From NCBI RefSeq assembly GCF_017566145.1, contig NZ_JABFCL010000001.1:310001-374000 (forward strand): 64,000 bases of DNA, in the 5' to 3' direction. The notes below the pieces were generated by a model, which was given only the letters and a program-made list of their open reading frames with translations, made no database searches and was not told where the DNA came from. Source of the stretch: Bittarella massiliensis (ex Durand et al. 2017) (lineage in GTDB: Bacteria > Bacillota > Clostridia > Oscillospirales > Ruminococcaceae). Position 1 is the stretch's first letter. The number at the start of each line of letters is the position of its first letter. Below are positions 60,691 through 64,000 of the stretch, one piece after another. The position numbers were made by a program, and so were the translations under genes.

Positions 60691-61365
60691 GTGATGTGCA
60701 GACGCCAAACCGTTTGGAAAAGGGGGCTGGCCGCCGCCCTGGCGGCCTGGATGGCCCTGTCCCTGGCCGGCTGCGGCCAGAAGGAGGTCACCGGCCAACT
60801 GGACGAGACCGCCAAGGAGGACAGAATCGCCCAGGTGCGCATCGACGGGGCCGAGGTCACCTTTAAGAGCACCATTTTGCTGGAGGTGCAGGAACAGGGG
60901 TACGACCTCTCCACCACCCCCGATTTCGCCTCCCTTTTAGAGCCCGGCGACAGGGTGGAGGCGGGGGCCCCGGTGCCCGACATCTACATGGGCAAGGGGG
61001 GAAAGGTAGTGGCCAGGCTCACCTGTCTTGCCAGCGGCAGTGGGGAGATTCCCCTGCTGGAAGCGCGGGTCGGCTCGGCCGCGATCTTCTATGGCCCCCA
61101 CCACAGTGAAGAGGTGCCCGAGAACTTCCAGCCCCACGTGGAGATTGGAGGGGTCGATTTCACCGGCCTGACCCTGGACGGGGTCGACGCCGTCATGGCC
61201 GGCAAGGCCAACGAGAACGACGGGAACGTCGTCCTCGGCGGGGACGTCGACCTGCTCACCGGCAAGACCCTCAGCACCGGCTACCCCGTCGGGCGCTGCC
61301 ACTACTTTTTCTACTACCACCGCGACAGCGACCTGCTCTCGATTGTGGGAGTGAGCGCTGACTGA
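60691..61365 (+). CDS. Lipoprotein of unknown function, copy 1
   Basis: A 224-residue lipoprotein with signal peptide and lipobox LSLAGC (Cys near residue 25). The mature part shows no known domain; it has ILLEVQEQGYDLS, VDFTGLTLDGVDAVM and a C-terminal aromatic YFFYYHRDSD. The start is ambiguous: GTG 60691 is eight bases after AGAGGAG and is used, with ATG 60685 and ATG 60694 as alternatives. It is 29 bases from a paralogue, and both probably belong to one transcript. Confidence 0.75.
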   Translation: MMCRRQTVWKRGLAAALAAWMALSLAGCGQKEVTGQLDETAKEDRIAQVRIDGAEVTFKSTILLEVQEQGYDLSTTPDFASLLEPGDRVEAGAPVPDIYMGKGGKVVARLTCLASGSGEIPLLEARVGSAAIFYGPHHSEEVPENFQPHVEIGGVDFTGLTLDGVDAVMAGKANENDGNVVLGGDVDLLTGKTLSTGYPVGRCHYFFYYHRDSDLLSIVGVSAD

Positions 61366-61394
61366 AGCAAGGTCAAAAAAGGAGGGACGGCAGG

Positions 61395-62045
61395 ATGAAA
61401 AAGCTGTTTGACCGCACCTTTCCCCGGCGAACGACAGCCCTGCTCGCCACAGGGTGCCTCGCCATTTCCTTTGCACTGTCTTTGAGCGGCTGCGGCAAGG
61501 AGGCGACCGGCTACCTGGACGAGGGGGTGAAGGAGACCAAGACCCCCCTAGTGCAGGTGGAGGAGGCAGAGCTCTACCTGGGCCGCACCATCCTCTTAGA
61601 GGTGCGGGAACAGGGGTACGACCTCTCCCTCTCCCCCGACTTCACCCGCCCCTTGCGTGAAGAGGACCGGCTGGACCCGAGCAGTGCCCTGCTGCCGGTC
61701 TACATGGGCCGCGACGGCCAGGTGGTGGCCCGGTTGGGCTGCGCCAACACCGGCAACGGCCAGCTGCCCACCCTAGAGGCGCGGGTCAAGAGCTTCGAGG
61801 TCTTTTACGGCCCCTGCCCCGCCGATGTAAAGGCGCCGGAGAACGCCAAGCCCCAGGTGGCGATCGGCGGCGTCGACTTCACCGGACAGGGGGCCGAGGA
61901 GGTGCGCTCCCTGCTGGGGGAAAGGGCCGGTTCCGCCACCGATGGAGGGGGCTCGTCCTCCCAGTACACCGTCGGCGGGTGTATGTACACCTTCTCCTTT
62001 GCCGCCAACGGGGCGGTCAACCGGGTCTGGGTGCAGGGTCTCTAA
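61395..62045 (+). CDS. Lipoprotein of unknown function, copy 2
   Basis: A 216-residue paralogue of the preceding lipoprotein (lipobox LSLSGC, Cys near residue 33). Shared blocks are TGYLDE/TGQLDE, TILLEVREQGYDLS, a YMGRDGQVVARL stretch and IGGVDFTG, so the two arose by tandem duplication. No domain is recognised. ATG 61395 follows GGAGGG at eight bases. A strong terminator follows. Confidence 0.8.
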   Translation: MKKLFDRTFPRRTTALLATGCLAISFALSLSGCGKEATGYLDEGVKETKTPLVQVEEAELYLGRTILLEVREQGYDLSLSPDFTRPLREEDRLDPSSALLPVYMGRDGQVVARLGCANTGNGQLPTLEARVKSFEVFYGPCPADVKAPENAKPQVAIGGVDFTGQGAEEVRSLLGERAGSATDGGGSSSQYTVGGCMYTFSFAANGAVNRVWVQGL

Positions 62046-62055
62046 CTTTTTCACC

Positions 62056-62096
62056 GCGCGGGCGGGCGCTCTGCCTTGGAGCGCCCGCCCTCTTTT
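62056..62096 (+). terminator. Terminator of the lipoprotein pair
   Basis: GCGGGCGGGCGCTC pairs with GAGCGCCCGCCC and is followed by TCTTTTTT. Confidence 0.85.
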
Positions 62097-62228
62097 TTGC
62101 CCTGCCTCTCCCCGCTCCCCTCTCCCTTCTGCAAAAAATGAAACGCCGCCGTAACAAGCCCCCCTCCCGCCGGTACTATTGGGTGAAAAGGCCTTTTTGA
62201 ATGAAAGACAAAAGGAGGGCTCTGCAAG

Positions 62229-62685
62229 ATGGATACCAGCCAAGCCCTGTGCCAGCAGGCCCAACAGCACCAGCGCTTCTATCGGCAGTACCAGCGCCTG
62301 GCCTACACGGTGGCCCTGCGCATCCTAAAGGACGCCAGGGACGCCGAAGAGGTGGCCAGCGACGCCATGATCCGGGTGTTGAGCGCGCCCGAAAAATACG
62401 ACAGCAGCCGGGGCAGCATGAAGAGCTATGTGGCCCTCATCGCCCGCAGCCAGGCGCTGGGCCGCCTCGCTGGAACTGCGCGAGCGGCTGGGCAGGGCGG
62501 TGCTGGCCTTAAGCGAGCCGGAGAAACAGCTGTTTGCCATGCGCTTTGTCTACGGCTACTCCACCCGGGAGATGGCACGCTTCTTTGGCATCAGCCAGAA
62601 CGCCGTCACCACCCGGGTATCGCGGCTGCGAGACAAGTTGAAACCACTGTTGGAGGAGCGAGAGGAGGACTGCACCCATGAATGA
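62229..62685 (+). pseudogene. ECF sigma factor gene with a frameshift between regions 2 and 4
   Basis: Region 2 is in one frame from ATG 62229 (FYRQYQRLAYTVALRILKDA, DAEEVASDAMIRVL) to about residue 75. Region 4 is in another frame from about 62470 to TGA 62685 (LELRERLGRAVLALSEPEKQ, EMARFFGISQNAVTTRVSRL). The usual linker of some 25-40 residues is nearly absent, so a deletion that changes the frame is likely, with breakpoint near 62455-62470. Unless frameshifting rescues it, no complete sigma factor is made. Its stop overlaps the start of the next gene (ATGAATGA). Confidence 0.75.
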
Positions 62686-64000
62686 AGAGAGATTTGACCG
62701 GCAACTGGCCGAACTGCTGGACGAGGAGACCCTCCTGGCCGTCAGCCAAAGCCTGTTTGAGGCAAAGCCGCTCCGGCGGCGGGTCTGGCGCAAGGCCGCA
62801 GCCGTTGCCGCCGCCTTTGTGCTGCTGTTGGGGGCCGTCAACTACCAGAGCGTGGTGGCCTTTGCGCAGCAGCTGTACTACCTGATAGCCGGACAAGGCC
62901 TGACCACCGACACGCCGCCAGAGGGGTACCGAGCCTTTTTAGACACGGTGGAGGCGCGCGACGAAAAGGGGGGCCTCCTTCAACTGAAGCAGGCCATACG
63001 GCTTTCAGACGGCACCCTGTGGCTGGCGGTGAGCTATTACCTGCCGCCGGAAGAGGTCGCCCAACTGCCCGCCGACGATTCCTTGGCCGCTCTGGCCGAC
63101 TGCGCGCACAAGATGAATTTTACCCTGCAAACAGACGGCAGGGAATACCCCCTCACCGCCCTTGAGGACCTGTCGATGGGGGCCGGCAGCAATGGCGTCA
63201 CAGAGGAGCTTTGCAGCGCCTACATCGACTTCACCCTGACTTGTCAGGTCGAGGGGCCGGCTGAGTTCATCACCCTTCAAAAGGGCGGGTGTCAACTGTC
63301 GGCGACACTGACGGCCCCCGTCGCCGTCTCCTCCCACAGCATTCCTGTCAAGGGGCGGGAAAAACTCTCCTTCCGGCTGATGCAGATGAACGGCGACGGC
63401 AGCGCCATCGCCCTGTTGCCGCAGGCAGAAGGGCTCTCCCCCGGCAACTATTCGGCGTACTTCCGCGCCGCCCTCTTCAACACCCAAAAAGGGGACGGCT
63501 CACACCGCAGCATTCGCGCGACTGGCAGCGCGCTCCTGCCCGCGGCCGGAACCAATGCCATGGTTTGTCTGCCCTTCGATACACTGGAAAGCGAAGAGCG
63601 CATTGAGGATTTCTATTACAGCGATCTCAAACTCTTTGTCAGCCAGGATATTCTGCGCGGCAAGCCGGAAGCCATGCCCACCGCCGAGGACTGCATCCCC
63701 CTCGACAAACCGGCTGACGGGGAGGCAGTGTCCCTCAACAAAACCGCCGATCTCTGCGGCCTACCGGTACAGCTAAAGCAGATCAAAAACCAGGACGGGC
63801 TTCTCACCATCGTCGTCGCGACCGACACGCCCTACGGCAAAATTGAGCGCCTGGAAGCTTTTGAACTGGGGAGCCAAAAGGAGGAGTTGCGCCGGCTGTC
63901 CGACACCAAAACGCGGTATCAGAGCGCCGACTCTTCGCAAGGTCACCAGTACGATGTCACCCAGCGCGATGACAAATATATCTCCATCACCTTTGACGCG
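62678..64000 (+). CDS. Probable membrane anti-sigma/DUF4179-like protein, 3' end outside the window
   Basis: At least 441 residues, running off the right edge. A cytoplasmic N-terminal region of about 38 residues (MNEERFDRQLAELLDEETLL) precedes one membrane helix (about 40-57, KAAAVAAAFVLLLGAVNY) and a large extracytoplasmic part rich in beta strands. This plan, and overlap with the sigma gene stop at 62678-62685, match anti-sigma factors of ECF pairs in Clostridia, often annotated DUF4179. ATG 62678 follows GAGGAGG. With the sigma gene broken, its regulatory partner may be missing. Confidence 0.7.
   Translation, partial: MNEERFDRQLAELLDEETLLAVSQSLFEAKPLRRRVWRKAAAVAAAFVLLLGAVNYQSVVAFAQQLYYLIAGQGLTTDTPPEGYRAFLDTVEARDEKGGLLQLKQAIRLSDGTLWLAVSYYLPPEEVAQLPADDSLAALADCAHKMNFTLQTDGREYPLTALEDLSMGAGSNGVTEELCSAYIDFTLTCQVEGPAEFITLQKGGCQLSATLTAPVAVSSHSIPVKGREKLSFRLMQMNGDGSAIALLPQAEGLSPGNYSAYFRAALFNTQKGDGSHRSIRATGSALLPAAGTNAMVCLPFDTLESEERIEDFYYSDLKLFVSQDILRGKPEAMPTAEDCIPLDKPADGEAVSLNKTADLCGLPVQLKQIKNQDGLLTIVVATDTPYGKIERLEAFELGSQKEELRRLSDTKTRYQSADSSQGHQYDVTQRDDKYISITFDA

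Noticed and set aside
1..64000. CRISPR array
   Set aside because: No regularly spaced direct repeats of 25-40 bases were seen, and no cas-like gene is present.

Overview
The window looks like chromosome of a GC-rich, spore-forming member of the Clostridia (an Oscillospiraceae/Ruminococcaceae-like gut anaerobe is my inference). The sporulation genes yqfC, yqfD and ylbJ, the conserved Firmicutes block phoH-ybeY-dgkA-era-yqzL-recO-mutS2, and a T-box leader on ileS support this. No 16S or other decisive taxonomic marker is present.

Layout. (1) 1-23,600 is GC-rich core chromosome: the start of a YibE/F protein, a DUF3825-like protein, pdxST with the divergent MocR regulator pdxR, a rhodanese, a PutP-type symporter, a GNAT acetyltransferase, a wall-anchored surface protein behind a long structured leader, the mutS2-recO-yqzL-era-dgkA-ybeY-phoH block, yqfDC, ylbJ and a degenerate SGNH protein. 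(2) 23,713-53,270 is a genomic island of about 29.5 kb, less GC-rich than its flanks. The 5' half of a tRNA gene lies at its left edge and the 3' half of a tRNA, with CCA and terminator, at its right edge, so it appears to have split a tRNA gene. An intact tRNA-Thr(CGT) sits just inside the left end. (3) 53,271-64,000 is core again: a PNPOx-fold protein, a double deoxyribosyltransferase-like protein, a RibD-C/DHFR-like reductase, T-box/ileS, coaX, two paralogous lipoproteins, and a frameshifted ECF sigma gene followed by a probable anti-sigma protein running off the end.

The island is the most interesting part. It holds three hybrid histidine kinases with PAS or Cache sensors (a fourth, shorter hybrid kinase heads the second operon), a free Hpt protein, a REC-GGDEF-EAL protein with a degenerate GGDEF, a PAS-PAS-GGDEF-GAF-PAS protein with an intact GGDEF, three solute-binding lipoproteins without any permease or ATPase, a beta-propeller lipoprotein, a regulator with two GntR-type helix-turn-helix regions, and a flavodoxin. 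Two of the binding lipoproteins are fused to a domain resembling the C-terminal domain of 5'-nucleotidases. Several PAS domains share a CY-x(6-8)-PCxxC cysteine motif. The four promoters that drive these genes carry a near-identical box just downstream of the -10, so I infer one co-regulated sensory system: extracytoplasmic ligand capture, a phosphorelay through Hpt, and c-di-GMP turnover as output, controlled by the double-HTH GntR protein.

The right end of the island is a graveyard of integrative-element genes (HTH and ribbon-helix-helix-like remnants, a TnpW-like fragment, a shattered large serine recombinase) plus a frameshifted phosphoesterase. An AT-rich CPBP protease gene at 33,001 is a separate, more foreign insertion.
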